Part shown: in pieces, positions 39,438 to 48,114 of the stretch
How the letters are laid out: each line of letters opens with the position of its first letter
Position numbering within the stretch: the first letter of the stretch is position 1
Source: Pseudobdellovibrionaceae bacterium
GTDB lineage: Bacteria; Bdellovibrionota; Bdellovibrionia; Bdellovibrionales; Bdellovibrionaceae
Direction of reading: 5' to 3'
Assembly (NCBI GenBank): GCA_016719575.1
Contig: JADJYV010000013.1
Coordinates: 248,001 to 312,000 of the forward strand
Length of the DNA stretch: 64,000 bases
Position numbers and translations under genes: made by a program
Notes under the pieces: model-generated
The model's database searches: none
What the model was told of the DNA's origin: nothing
What the model saw: the letters and a program-made list of their open reading frames with translations, nothing else

Positions 39438-40434
39438 GAATCCTCCGCAAACGTATTTCGTTTGAAATCTTGGGCGCATCTTCGGGAATGTCTATCAATA
39501 CTCCCCTTGGAATTTCTTGGTCAACACCACTTTTATGGAGCCACGCCAGAAACTCTCGCTCTTCGCCGCGGCAAACCATTTGGCGGTCTTTGCCCTTCTC
39601 TTTGAGTCGGTCACCGACAGTCCTCGCTTTTTGAGGGGAGGGCGTTGGAACGAGGGACCTTCGTGCGAGGAGGTAGCTCATCGTCAAAGTTTGATTTTTC
39701 ATTGGTAAGTGATGCTCGATTGCTTCAAACCAAGGGGGCATTGCAAAGTGAATGCGATCATGGCACCAGTCGGTTTTGGATAGAGTCAAAAGCGGGCACT
39801 TCCCTTGATGTGGACATGGGGCCCATATTTTAAAACCATCATCGATCAGTTTTTGCCGGAGTGTCATCAATTCTCGTCCATCGGATTGAGTGGAGGGTTC
39901 AAGAATCATTAGGGCTTCAGATTTTTTTGCCCAGGGTGGAAGCTCACAGAGTTCGGTCAGGGAATAGGAAAAAACCGTCAGGGTTTTTCCTGGTTCAGTT
40001 ATTTTTTCTAGCTTGTTTACCCATTGGACTTTGTCAGTAGGTAAAAAACTGTATCGAGAGCAAATATCCTTTGCTCTCTCAACCAGGGTAAAATGCTTAA
40101 AATATTCTTCGAGAGCTAAGCTGGCCGTGCCAAAACCACAGCCAAAATCGATGACGTGATCAAGGCCAGTCAAAAACCCAAGTGTGGTTGCCTCTCTCGC
40201 CACGGCTTGAGTTCTTGCGTGATTGAGCGGGAGAAAGTAGGCGAGATAGGCGATTTGGGCCCAAGGTTGACTCCAAGGCGTTTGCCCGTCTGGATTTTCG
40301 ATAAAAAAATCTGAAAGTTGCTTTATCGCGGTCGCAAGTTTTTTTGAATCCTGAAGCGACAGAGTAAAATGCTTTTTTAGAGCCGCTTCAATTTTTTTTT
40401 CTAAGTCGGCGGGGATTGAAAAGCTCCTCTGCAT
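39415..40434 (-). CDS. Rsm22-family ribosomal small-subunit methyltransferase-like protein
   Basis: 339-residue member of the family of yeast and mitochondrial Rsm22 (METTL17). SAM-like motif VIDFGCGFGTASLALEEY; the metal-binding cysteine pattern APCPHQGKCPLL with a following DWCHDRIHF is characteristic, and in METTL17 such cysteines bind an Fe-S cluster. The family is linked to small-subunit assembly. It begins 1 bp after the glycosyltransferase stop and overlaps gcvT by 23 bp. Its place inside the gcv run is unusual. Confidence 0.8.
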   Translation of the reverse strand: MQRSFSIPADLEKKIEAALKKHFTLSLQDSKKLATAIKQLSDFFIENPDGQTPWSQPWAQIAYLAYFLPLNHARTQAVAREATTLGFLTGLDHVIDFGCGFGTASLALEEYFKHFTLVERAKDICSRYSFLPTDKVQWVNKLEKITEPGKTLTVFSYSLTELCELPPWAKKSEALMILEPSTQSDGRELMTLRQKLIDDGFKIWAPCPHQGKCPLLTLSKTDWCHDRIHFAMPPWFEAIEHHLPMKNQTLTMSYLLARRSLVPTPSPQKARTVGDRLKEKGKDRQMVCRGEEREFLAWLHKSGVDQEIPRGVLIDIPEDAPKISNEIRLRRIHGYGSND

Positions 40435-40435
40435 T

Positions 40436-41404
40436 TTAACGAACCTTTTCTAAAACGAGGTTCGGCGTGATTTGCCTCATGCACTCCGGTGTCACAGGGG
40501 CTTGGGCCGCAGGGCTAAAAAGTTGAACGCGAGGCCCCCGAGCTCCCCAGCGCGTGGCAGCTTGTACTTTGATTGGAGAGTAAAAGCCATATACGGGTGC
40601 TCCGAGACTTGCTGCCAAGTGGAGCACGCCTGTGCTAGGGGCAAAAACAGAGTGGGCTTGCTGTAGAACTGACAGCAACTGATTCGATGTGAGTTTGTTT
40701 TGCAAACAGATAATTTGAGTGTTGCCTGCAAAATAACTTTTGATTTCTTTGAGCCAGGGTTCATCAGCGAGAGTTCCCGTGAGTACCACCTTCCGGCGCA
40801 GACTCAGTTTTGCGATGAGTTCAATATAGTATTCCGTCGGCCAATTCAGCGCAGATCCAGCCATGCCAGGATGAACAACGGAGTACTTCTGAGCTTCGAG
40901 GCCCTCACTATTCAAAACGCTGTCGTGCTTGTCCGCCTGCAATTTGAGAACAGGAGCCTTGGAATCTGAAATTCTTTCTGGATCGATTTGTCGAACCAAA
41001 TCTAAGTTGTACTCGGCTTCATGTTTTAGGGCGAGACTGCGTCTTTGGCGAAGACCTTTGTTTAGAAATAAAAAACTATCCCATTTCGAAAGGACACCAA
41101 TTCGGGTTTTGATTCTGGCTTTCCAAATTGAAAAATGCACCCACCAAGGAGCTTGAAAACAAACAGCCACGTCAGGCTTGTAGTCTTTTAAGAATTTATT
41201 TAATATTTGGCGGGCCTCCGCGGGGCGGCCCTTGTCGATTTCGAGGTAGGTCCTTTTCGGGACTGCGTGTTCTGGCACGAAAGAAAGACCCTTGGCAATG
41301 ATCCAAGTGATCTCCCAATCCTGAAGATATTCGATTTCGTCGACGGGCATTGTGCAAATGAGGTCTCCAATCTTGTCTAGTCGAATAAAGACCGCTTTTT
41401 TCAT
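40436..41404 (-). CDS. Glycosyltransferase family 9 (heptosyltransferase-like)
   Basis: About 322 residues from the ATG at 41404 (MKKAVFIRLDKIGDLICTMP), with GAGGG 6 nt upstream; the frame continues 11 codons upstream into gcvP without a ribosome site. The motifs RLDKIGDLICTMP, VVHPGMAGSALNWP and FAPSTGVLHLAASLGAPVYG fit the ADP-heptose:LPS heptosyltransferase (GT9) family, two-domain GT-B fold, acting at the cytoplasmic face on lipopolysaccharide core. A heptose kinase (hldA) is at 55.9 kb, which agrees. It lies between gcvP and Rsm22. Confidence 0.85.
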   Translation of the reverse strand: MKKAVFIRLDKIGDLICTMPVDEIEYLQDWEITWIIAKGLSFVPEHAVPKRTYLEIDKGRPAEARQILNKFLKDYKPDVAVCFQAPWWVHFSIWKARIKTRIGVLSKWDSFLFLNKGLRQRRSLALKHEAEYNLDLVRQIDPERISDSKAPVLKLQADKHDSVLNSEGLEAQKYSVVHPGMAGSALNWPTEYYIELIAKLSLRRKVVLTGTLADEPWLKEIKSYFAGNTQIICLQNKLTSNQLLSVLQQAHSVFAPSTGVLHLAASLGAPVYGFYSPIKVQAATRWGARGPRVQLFSPAAQAPVTPECMRQITPNLVLEKVR

Positions 41405-41420
41405 GACACCCTCTTCGGAC

Positions 41421-44312
41421 TTAACGATAGCTTTCAATGCTGGGGCAAGAACAAACTAAGTTTCTATCTCCGTACACATTGTCGATCCGTCCGACCGCTG
41501 GCCATATTTTATTTTCTCGGAGCCATGGGACAGGATAGGCCGCCTGCTCTCGGGAATAATCATGGGACCACTCTGTTTTAAGCAGGGTCTCTGCGGTGTG
41601 CGGGGAGTTCACCAGAGGATTGTCCTTGATGTTCCACTTGCCGGTCTCAACCTCTTTGATCTCATTTCGAATTGAAATCATAGCCTTGATAAAACGATCG
41701 AGTTCTGCTTTTGGTTCGCTTTCAGTGGGTTCAACCATCAGGGTGCCGACAACTGGCCAAGACATTGTTGGCGCATGAAAACCATAATCCATAAGTCGTT
41801 TTGCAACGTCAGTCACATCAATGCCGCTGGCTTTTTTGATATCGCGTAAATCTAAAATACACTCGTGAGCGACAAGACCCTCTTTTCCTTTATAGACCAC
41901 AGGAAAATGAGGAGTTAATTTTTTTGCAATATAGTTGGCGTTGAGTATAGCCACAAGAGTTGCCCTTTTAAGGCCCTCTGCTCCCATCATTGTAATGTAG
42001 GACCACGAAATCGGTAGAATGCTAGCGCTGCCCCAGGGGCCAGAAGTTGTGGCACTAATACCTGTTTTGGGACCCGCCGCTGGTTGAAGAGAAGAGGTTG
42101 GCAAATACTGTTTGAGGTGCTCACGAACGCCGATTGGTCCAACTCCTGGTCCGCCGCCGCCGTGGGGAATAGCAAAGGTTTTATGCAAATTCATGTGAGA
42201 GACATCGGCACCAAATTCCGCTGGACGGCAAAGTCCCACAAGTGCATTCATATTGGCGCCGTCCATATAAACCTGACCGCCATTGTCATGAACAATCTGG
42301 CAGATTTCTTTGATGCTTTCTTCGAAAACACCATGCGTGGATGGATAGGTAATCATCAATGCGGCAAGGTCTTTTTTATGTGCTTCTGCCTTGGCTTTGA
42401 GGTCCGTGACTTCAACATTTCCTTGAGAGTCGCAATTGACGACGATAACTTTCATTCCGGCCAGAGCTGCTGAGGCCGGATTGGTCCCGTGGGCCGAGCT
42501 TGGGATCAGGCAGATGTTTCTGTGTGCCTCACCTTTAGCAAGGAAGTATTTACGGATGACTAACAAACCTGCGTACTCGCCTTGGGCTCCAGAGTTGGGC
42601 TGAAGGCTGACACCTGCAAAACCAGTGATGTCGCAGAGCTTGTTTTCGAGATCATGAATCATCTCGATGTAACCTTCGATCTGGCTCGTTGGGGCGAAGG
42701 GGTGAATTTTGTTTATTTCTGGCCACGAAACAGGAACGAGCTCGGTCGTGGCGTTGAGTTTCATCGTGCAAGACCCAAGTGGAATCATCGAGTGGGTCAG
42801 AGTGATATCTTTGTTTTGCAGGCGGTGAATGTAACGGGTGATCTCGGCCTCGGAGTGATGAGAATTAAAGACTTCGTGGGTGAGGTATTTGCTTGTTCGT
42901 ACGAGCTCAGAAGGCCAAGACAAATTTAAGGTAGAATCAATTTCTGTGGCCGTGAAGGGAACCTTTTGTCCTAAGCTGAAGGCAGTAAAAATGTCATTTA
43001 CAGTCTGTAGGTCAGTGGTTTCGTTGAGGGCCACTCCAACCGCATCAGGATAAGCACGAAAATTAATGTTCAGGGACTCGCCAGCTTTTAAAATTTCAAA
43101 AACTTTGTTTGTTGGAATTTTTAGAGTATCAAAGTGAGGATTTGTCGGAACTTCGAAGTTCAATTTTTTCAATCCCTCAGCGAGAATACCTGTCAGTCTG
43201 TGGATACGTTGAGCGATTTTTTTGAGTCCCGTAGGTCCATGAAAAACTGCGTACATGCTGGCCATATTTGCGAGTAGCACCTGCGCGGTACAAATATTGG
43301 AGGTCGCTTTTTCACGGCGAATGTGTTGTTCTCGCGTCTGAAGAGCTAGTCGCAGAGCGGGTTTGCCGTGGTTATCCACAGAGACGCCCACAATACGGCC
43401 TGGCATAATGCGTTTGTAATCATCTTTTGTAGCCAAAAAGGCCGCATGCGGTCCACCAAAACCGAGTGGAACGCCGAAACGTTGTGAATTTCCAACGACG
43501 ATATCTGCTCCCCATTCTCCCGGAGGTGTGAGCATCGTCAAAGAGAGCAAGTCGACCGCCGTCACAACGAGTGCGCCATGTGCGTGCATTTTGTCAGTCA
43601 TTGAGCGCTGATCTTCGATAACTCCTTCAGTATCAGGATATTGCACAAAGGCCGCAAATACTGGCGATTTGAAATCGTAGGTATGGGGGTCTTGCAAAAG
43701 CATTTTAAGGCCCAAGGGCTCGGCGCGGGTTTGCAAAACCTCAATCACGTGAGGATGCATTTTTGGCGAGACAACAAAGTGAGTCACGTGGCCCTCTTTG
43801 TGTATAGAGTGAGCCATAACCATGGCCTCTGCAGCAGCAGATCCCTCATCCAGAAGGGAGCTGTTAGAAATTTGCATCCCAGTGAGTTCGATAATCATGG
43901 TTTGAAAGTTAAGCAGAGCCTCAAGTCGACCTTGTGCAATTTCGGCTTGATAGGGAGTATAAGCTGTATACCAAACTGGATTTTCTAAAATATTTCGTTG
44001 AATAACCGGGGGGGTGATAGTGTCGCTAAAACCCAAACCGATAAGTGACTTGAGAACTTTGTTTTTCGAAAGCGTCTTTTTGAGATTTTCGAGCAGGTCG
44101 TTTTCAGAAATTCCGTTGCCAACAACAGGGTAAGGCTTTGTTGTGCGAATTTTTTGGGGAACAATTTGATTTGCCATTTCTTCGAGTGAAGAAAAGCCGA
44201 GTTCCTTTAGCATCAATTGGATGTCTTCGTCGCGGGGCCCGATGTGACGGGCAATAAACTCGTTATTTGTGGAATTGGTCGAATACTTAGGAGAAAATTC
44301 GTTTTTTTGCAT
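41421..44312 (-). CDS. gcvP: Glycine dehydrogenase (decarboxylating), P protein
   Basis: 963-residue single-chain P protein, the PLP enzyme that decarboxylates glycine and passes the aminomethyl group to lipoyl-H. Start ARHIGPRDEDIQLMLKELGF, middle GSCTMKLNATTELVPVSWPE, and the PLP lysine in MNLHKTFAIPHGGGGPG (around residue 700) are all standard; the length equals that of typical fused enzymes. GAGG 6 nt upstream is the ribosome site and is itself part of a leader hairpin. It leads the gcv run; gcvT and gcvH come only after two unrelated genes. Confidence 0.97.
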   Translation of the reverse strand: MQKNEFSPKYSTNSTNNEFIARHIGPRDEDIQLMLKELGFSSLEEMANQIVPQKIRTTKPYPVVGNGISENDLLENLKKTLSKNKVLKSLIGLGFSDTITPPVIQRNILENPVWYTAYTPYQAEIAQGRLEALLNFQTMIIELTGMQISNSSLLDEGSAAAEAMVMAHSIHKEGHVTHFVVSPKMHPHVIEVLQTRAEPLGLKMLLQDPHTYDFKSPVFAAFVQYPDTEGVIEDQRSMTDKMHAHGALVVTAVDLLSLTMLTPPGEWGADIVVGNSQRFGVPLGFGGPHAAFLATKDDYKRIMPGRIVGVSVDNHGKPALRLALQTREQHIRREKATSNICTAQVLLANMASMYAVFHGPTGLKKIAQRIHRLTGILAEGLKKLNFEVPTNPHFDTLKIPTNKVFEILKAGESLNINFRAYPDAVGVALNETTDLQTVNDIFTAFSLGQKVPFTATEIDSTLNLSWPSELVRTSKYLTHEVFNSHHSEAEITRYIHRLQNKDITLTHSMIPLGSCTMKLNATTELVPVSWPEINKIHPFAPTSQIEGYIEMIHDLENKLCDITGFAGVSLQPNSGAQGEYAGLLVIRKYFLAKGEAHRNICLIPSSAHGTNPASAALAGMKVIVVNCDSQGNVEVTDLKAKAEAHKKDLAALMITYPSTHGVFEESIKEICQIVHDNGGQVYMDGANMNALVGLCRPAEFGADVSHMNLHKTFAIPHGGGGPGVGPIGVREHLKQYLPTSSLQPAAGPKTGISATTSGPWGSASILPISWSYITMMGAEGLKRATLVAILNANYIAKKLTPHFPVVYKGKEGLVAHECILDLRDIKKASGIDVTDVAKRLMDYGFHAPTMSWPVVGTLMVEPTESEPKAELDRFIKAMISIRNEIKEVETGKWNIKDNPLVNSPHTAETLLKTEWSHDYSREQAAYPVPWLRENKIWPAVGRIDNVYGDRNLVCSCPSIESYR

Positions 44313-44360
44313 AGAAAACCTCAGGGGAAAGTTGCCGGAAACCTAACATAATCCCTGAGG
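44313..44360 (-). promoter_or_regulatory. Hairpin in the gcvP leader that pairs the ribosome site
   Basis: On the mRNA CCTCAGGG (44360-44353) pairs perfectly with CCCTGAGG (44326-44319) across a 26-nt loop. The right arm contains the gcvP Shine-Dalgarno GAGG, six bases before the ATG, so folding would hide the ribosome site. TTTTCT follows the stem, so it could also act as an early terminator. No glycine-riboswitch consensus was recognised by eye. Confidence 0.5.
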
Positions 44361-44424
44361 TCAATAAAGCGTTAGCGCAAGAGCGGCGCCCCATCGCGTC
44401 GGAGCGCTGCGCAAATACTAGAGA

Positions 44425-44760
44425 CTAGGCTCTTTTTTTGCTGACTGCTTTGCGAGTCGTTTTCTTTTTTGCAGTTGTCGTGGTTTTAGCGGCAGCAGCT
44501 TTTTTAGGTGACTTAGCTTTAAGAGCACCTTGAGCTTTGGCTCGGAGTTCTTTTTCTAGTTTGTTTTTTTGGGCTATCAACTGCTTTTTGTAAATAAGGA
44601 TATTCTTTTCGATTCCAACTGCAGATTTTTTGAATTTAGTCAGAGTCTTGATCATTTCTGTATTCAATTTGTTCTGCAAAACGTGAACATCATGAATCAC
44701 AGATTGCACGCGTTCATTTTTAGAGAGTTCGTTTACGAGTTGTTGAATTTTATTTTCCAT
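44425..44760 (-). CDS. Histone H1-like basic protein
   Basis: 111 residues. The first 70 form a charged helical region (ENKIQQLVNELSKNERVQSV, then IEKNILIYKKQLIAQKNKL), and the last 40 are a Lys/Ala/Thr tail (SPKKAAAAKTTTTAKKKTT, then RKAVSKKRA) like the C-terminal tails of H1-type bacterial nucleoid proteins. DNA binding by the tail is a reasonable inference. No core histone fold is seen. An AAGGAG ribosome site precedes the ATG. It lies 112 bp before gcvP, with which it may or may not share a transcript. Confidence 0.72.
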   Translation of the reverse strand: MENKIQQLVNELSKNERVQSVIHDVHVLQNKLNTEMIKTLTKFKKSAVGIEKNILIYKKQLIAQKNKLEKELRAKAQGALKAKSPKKAAAAKTTTTAKKKTTRKAVSKKRA

Positions 44761-44844
44761 TGCACGCTCCTTGGTTGCCTATGTATATAACCCTGCCTAA
44801 GTAAAATTAAAAGACTATTGCAATAATTTTACAAAAGAATCGTT

Positions 44845-46194
44845 TTACAGAGTGAAATTGAAGTCCTTTATCAACATTCCAGGCAGTTTTCTCCCGCCGA
44901 GGGCCCTTTGGAAGTAAGTGTCTACTGAAGGGTCGACCTCCTGAAAGTCGGTTATCGCGAGGAGACTATCCCCAAAAATATCGAACAAACTGACGTCAAA
45001 ACGCATATCTTCGATTGGAGCCACAATTTCTCCGTCTTCGACCCAAAGGCAGGCATATCTAGTCATTCCAGTGATGCGGGCATTTTGCAGATCACTCCAA
45101 TTTATGTAGTGCAAATTAGATAAGTAAAGTCCTGTGCCTAGCTCTTTGAGGACATGGCTTTTGGACAAGCCACCCGCAGCAATCTCGAGGGAGCGGGGCG
45201 CTTCTGAAGAGGAGGCATAATTGCCTGCAATACCATATTCTTTAGCGCTGCGAGAGCTAACGAGGAGCTGTTTAAGTTCGCCATGCTCGATAATTTGCAT
45301 TTTTTCTGGAGCGAGCTCTCCGAGGTCGTTAAATCGTGGAGTGAGGCCTAAATGAAAGTTTTCTGAAATAGAAAATTGGGGAGACAATTTTCGCTCTTTA
45401 TCTTGAAGTTTTTTTAAAGCGTTTGCTCCATTTTTGTAGGCGCGGTAACTGAGGGGCCCCCAGGCAAACATGGATGCAATTTCGCTGATCGCAGAAGGGG
45501 CTAAATACGCTCGGTAGTTTCCAGGAGTAAGCTTTTTGCGAGGGCGATTCATGACTTCTAGTTGTCGCCGCGCTAAAGCCAAACTGTCGTTAAACTTGTT
45601 TTGATCCCAGTGAAAACCCGAGTAACAGGACTTTGCTGCCAACTGCTGGTTGTACAAAGAGAAATCCATAAAAAAACTTTCATTAGCAAACCAGTGATTT
45701 TGTCCGCTAGAGTTTCGGTTGCCAGTCGCGATACTGCCGCCGGCGTAGAGTCCCGCCAGGTCTACTTCTTGAGCCGAGACTGCGATTTGATGAATTAGGT
45801 CTTCGCCGCTGAGGAGACTTCCGCGATATTCAGAGACGCTGGTGCCGTGATTCGTGAACTCCACTAAGAAAGGATCCACAGGGAGAAGCGGGGCTTCTTT
45901 TCGTGCCTCACTCAGCATTTCGCGTGCAGTGATCAGATCCCACTCGAGCACACCCTGAGCTGTAAATGATTTTGAAAGCCGCCGGCCATTGTAATGATAC
46001 TCGAAACTGAGATTTCTTTGTAGCACGGAGGTGTTTTGTCGAACCTTGCTTTGATTCCAACGCACATACGTTGTGTCTTCGCCGCGAAAATGCACAGTGA
46101 GGGATTCGCCCTGATGCAGATCTTGAAAAAGGGCTTCTGAAATAAACTTTAAGAGTTCGCGACTCTCGTCATTATACAAATCAAAGCTCATCAT
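44845..46194 (-). CDS. pmbA: TldE/PmbA-type subunit of the TldD/TldE metalloprotease
   Basis: 449-residue U62-family protein without the zinc-binding motif, as expected for the inactive TldE (PmbA) partner. Typical blocks: LTPGNYRAYLAPSAISEIAS and the C-terminal ITGMTRYACLWVEDGEIVAP. It shares the ATGA overlap with tldD upstream. In E. coli the TldD/TldE pair digests modified peptides such as microcin precursors and the CcdA antitoxin. Length is as usual. Confidence 0.88.
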   Translation of the reverse strand: MMSFDLYNDESRELLKFISEALFQDLHQGESLTVHFRGEDTTYVRWNQSKVRQNTSVLQRNLSFEYHYNGRRLSKSFTAQGVLEWDLITAREMLSEARKEAPLLPVDPFLVEFTNHGTSVSEYRGSLLSGEDLIHQIAVSAQEVDLAGLYAGGSIATGNRNSSGQNHWFANESFFMDFSLYNQQLAAKSCYSGFHWDQNKFNDSLALARRQLEVMNRPRKKLTPGNYRAYLAPSAISEIASMFAWGPLSYRAYKNGANALKKLQDKERKLSPQFSISENFHLGLTPRFNDLGELAPEKMQIIEHGELKQLLVSSRSAKEYGIAGNYASSSEAPRSLEIAAGGLSKSHVLKELGTGLYLSNLHYINWSDLQNARITGMTRYACLWVEDGEIVAPIEDMRFDVSLFDIFGDSLLAITDFQEVDPSVDTYFQRALGGRKLPGMLIKDFNFTL

Positions 46195-47621
46195 GATAGA
46201 CCTCCGAAAACTTCAACATGGGAGAAGAGACAGTAAGGGGAGCCGTGACCGACCCGGATTATTTGGCTCGGTTCTCCCTTGCCGCAATACGGAGATCCAT
46301 AGGTTTCATAAGTTTTTGGATTGCCCACAGCTTTGAGATTATTCCAGAACTCCAAAGTCTTTCCGCGATAATTGGGATTTTTAACAGCGCGGGTGAGCTT
46401 GCCATTTTCAATCAATTGTCCGTACTCGCAGCCGAATTGAAATTTATTGCGGTAGTCGTCAATAGACCAGGACTTGTTGGACTTAAGAAGGACTCCGTAT
46501 TGAACTGAAGAAATCATTTCTTCAACTGAGCTTGAGCCTGGGACGAGGTTGATATTTGCCATCCGGTCAATCGGTGCGCGGTTCCAACTGCTCGCGCGGG
46601 CATTGGCGACGCCGGGGACCCCAAGGCGTTTTTGTGATTCTAAACTCCCTAAACCCCTGAGGAGAAGTCCATCTTTTATGAGAAATTCATAGGTGGCAGG
46701 GTTTCCTGTGTCGTCAAAACCATAGGACGCGAATTCATTTTCTTGATGGGGGTCAAAAACGACGTTTAACAGCTTCGATCCGAATTGCAATTTGCCAAAA
46801 TGAGTCTGGTTAATCAAACTCCATCCCGCATAATTGCGTTCATCACCGAGAATTCGATCTAACTCAAGCGGGTGGCCTATAGACTCGTGAATTTGCAGAT
46901 TCATTTGATCTGGTGCTATCAGAACATCCATAACACCCGTAGGACAATTTTCTGCTTCTAGCAGTTCGAGCGCTTCTTCGGCAGTCATTATGCATTGTTC
47001 AAAAAGTTTAGGATCTTGTAAAATCTCAGCTCCAGCTTGTAGGGAATTTCCAAAGGTTCGAGTTTGAATATCTTTTGCATTTTGAGCTGTTGCTTGAAAT
47101 TGCGTCGTGACCAATTGGAAGTCTTGCTCCCACTGCGCTCCGCTTGAAGATATGTATTGAATCTGAGTTTCTTTGACCTCTGTCGCAGCATAGCGAGAAA
47201 CGATGCTATCAGAGCGCTTTAATGTTTGAGAGGCTTTCAGCAAGACACTCATGATTTCGTCTGTGGTCAAAGTATTTAAGCGGTGAAGATAGGGGCTTTG
47301 GAATTTACCTCGCGAAGGGGGGCGCTGCGCGTTTGAAAACTCCGCAGCCTTAAATGGAGCAGCTTGTTGCGACAGAGATTTTGCTCTTAAAAAAGCCTGT
47401 TTGATTCCATCCGATGTCATGTCTGAAGTTGCTGCATAACCAAGGTGACCATTGACAACTACTTCGATCATAATACCTTGGTCGAGATTTGTTTGACAGC
47501 TTTCAAGGCGCTCATTGCGCACAAAATAATCATGACTCTTTTCGCGGTAGAATCTCAGCCCCATCCAGTCCGCTTGATCTTTAAATTTGGCGATCGAACT
47601 TTCAAAATTAAAATGGGTCAT
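46191..47621 (-). CDS. tldD: Metalloprotease TldD
   Basis: 476 residues, U62 family. The zinc motif HExxxH is HESIGH at residues 245-250 (NLQIHESIGHPLELDR), the hallmark of active TldD subunits, followed by GFDDTGNPATYEFLIKDG and NPNYRGKTLEFWNNLKAVGN. Soluble, cytoplasmic, acts as TldD/TldE heterodimer with the next gene. The upstream 100 bp is divergent toward the 47725 gene and should carry both promoters. TldD/E cleaves unfolded peptides and some antitoxins; no peptide substrate gene is evident nearby. Confidence 0.92.
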   Translation of the reverse strand: MTHFNFESSIAKFKDQADWMGLRFYREKSHDYFVRNERLESCQTNLDQGIMIEVVVNGHLGYAATSDMTSDGIKQAFLRAKSLSQQAAPFKAAEFSNAQRPPSRGKFQSPYLHRLNTLTTDEIMSVLLKASQTLKRSDSIVSRYAATEVKETQIQYISSSGAQWEQDFQLVTTQFQATAQNAKDIQTRTFGNSLQAGAEILQDPKLFEQCIMTAEEALELLEAENCPTGVMDVLIAPDQMNLQIHESIGHPLELDRILGDERNYAGWSLINQTHFGKLQFGSKLLNVVFDPHQENEFASYGFDDTGNPATYEFLIKDGLLLRGLGSLESQKRLGVPGVANARASSWNRAPIDRMANINLVPGSSSVEEMISSVQYGVLLKSNKSWSIDDYRNKFQFGCEYGQLIENGKLTRAVKNPNYRGKTLEFWNNLKAVGNPKTYETYGSPYCGKGEPSQIIRVGHGSPYCLFSHVEVFGGLS

Positions 47622-47724
47622 TTTGACTCCTGTTTATTTGTCGGCCTGTTGAAATTTTAGGTCTGGCCTCGACCTAAAGGTTCTAGATCATAACAGTCCT
47701 CGGTGGCAGAATAAAGAGGCAACT

Positions 47725-48114
47725 ATGAAGCAAATTTTTGGCATCAAGATTACAATTCTCTGCATTATTCTGTGGTCGGCGCTCTCAAGCGCCGCGCCTC
47801 AGAATTGTCACTTCGTCTCTGAGGGGGCTGTAGGGGCTGCTTGGAAAAAAATCAGAATTCAAAATGTCATCGGTGAGACCTTAGGTGGCGCGGATGGTTT
47901 TTCTGAAGCGATCACGCTCGCACAGGAGCTTATTGACAATCAGACTTGCAGGCCGCAGGTCCAGGATTGTCGCCTCGCGACCGAGGGATTGGTTGGGGGA
48001 GTTTGGGTTAATCATCGAATTCAAATGGACAATGATATGGTTTTTGGAGCGGATGAAATTTCAACGGCACTTCGTCAGCTATCGTCTCTTCGGAGAATAG
48101 GCTTTTGCCAATAG
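47725..48114 (+). CDS. Small exported protein made of two repeats
   Basis: 129 residues: signal peptide (IKITILCIILWSALSSAAPQ), then two similar units of about 47 residues. CHFVSEGAVGAAWKKIRIQN, with GETLGGADGFSEAITLAQEL, is matched by CRLATEGLVGGVWVNHRIQM, with DMVFGADEISTALRQL. Each unit starts and ends near a cysteine, so two disulphides are likely. This is an internal duplication of a tiny periplasmic domain not recognised here. The stop (TAG) directly abuts the ATG of the EpmA-like gene, so the two may be co-expressed, although their roles appear unrelated. Confidence 0.65.
   Translation: MKQIFGIKITILCIILWSALSSAAPQNCHFVSEGAVGAAWKKIRIQNVIGETLGGADGFSEAITLAQELIDNQTCRPQVQDCRLATEGLVGGVWVNHRIQMDNDMVFGADEISTALRQLSSLRRIGFCQ

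Noticed and set aside
42084..42473. 129-codon plus-strand frame inside gcvP
   Set aside because: Antisense shadow of a highly conserved enzyme; composition reflects the gcvP codons.
44312..44425. Glycine riboswitch upstream of gcvP
   Set aside because: The expected tandem aptamer consensus was not seen by eye and the leader is only about 110 bp; only a simple hairpin is supported.
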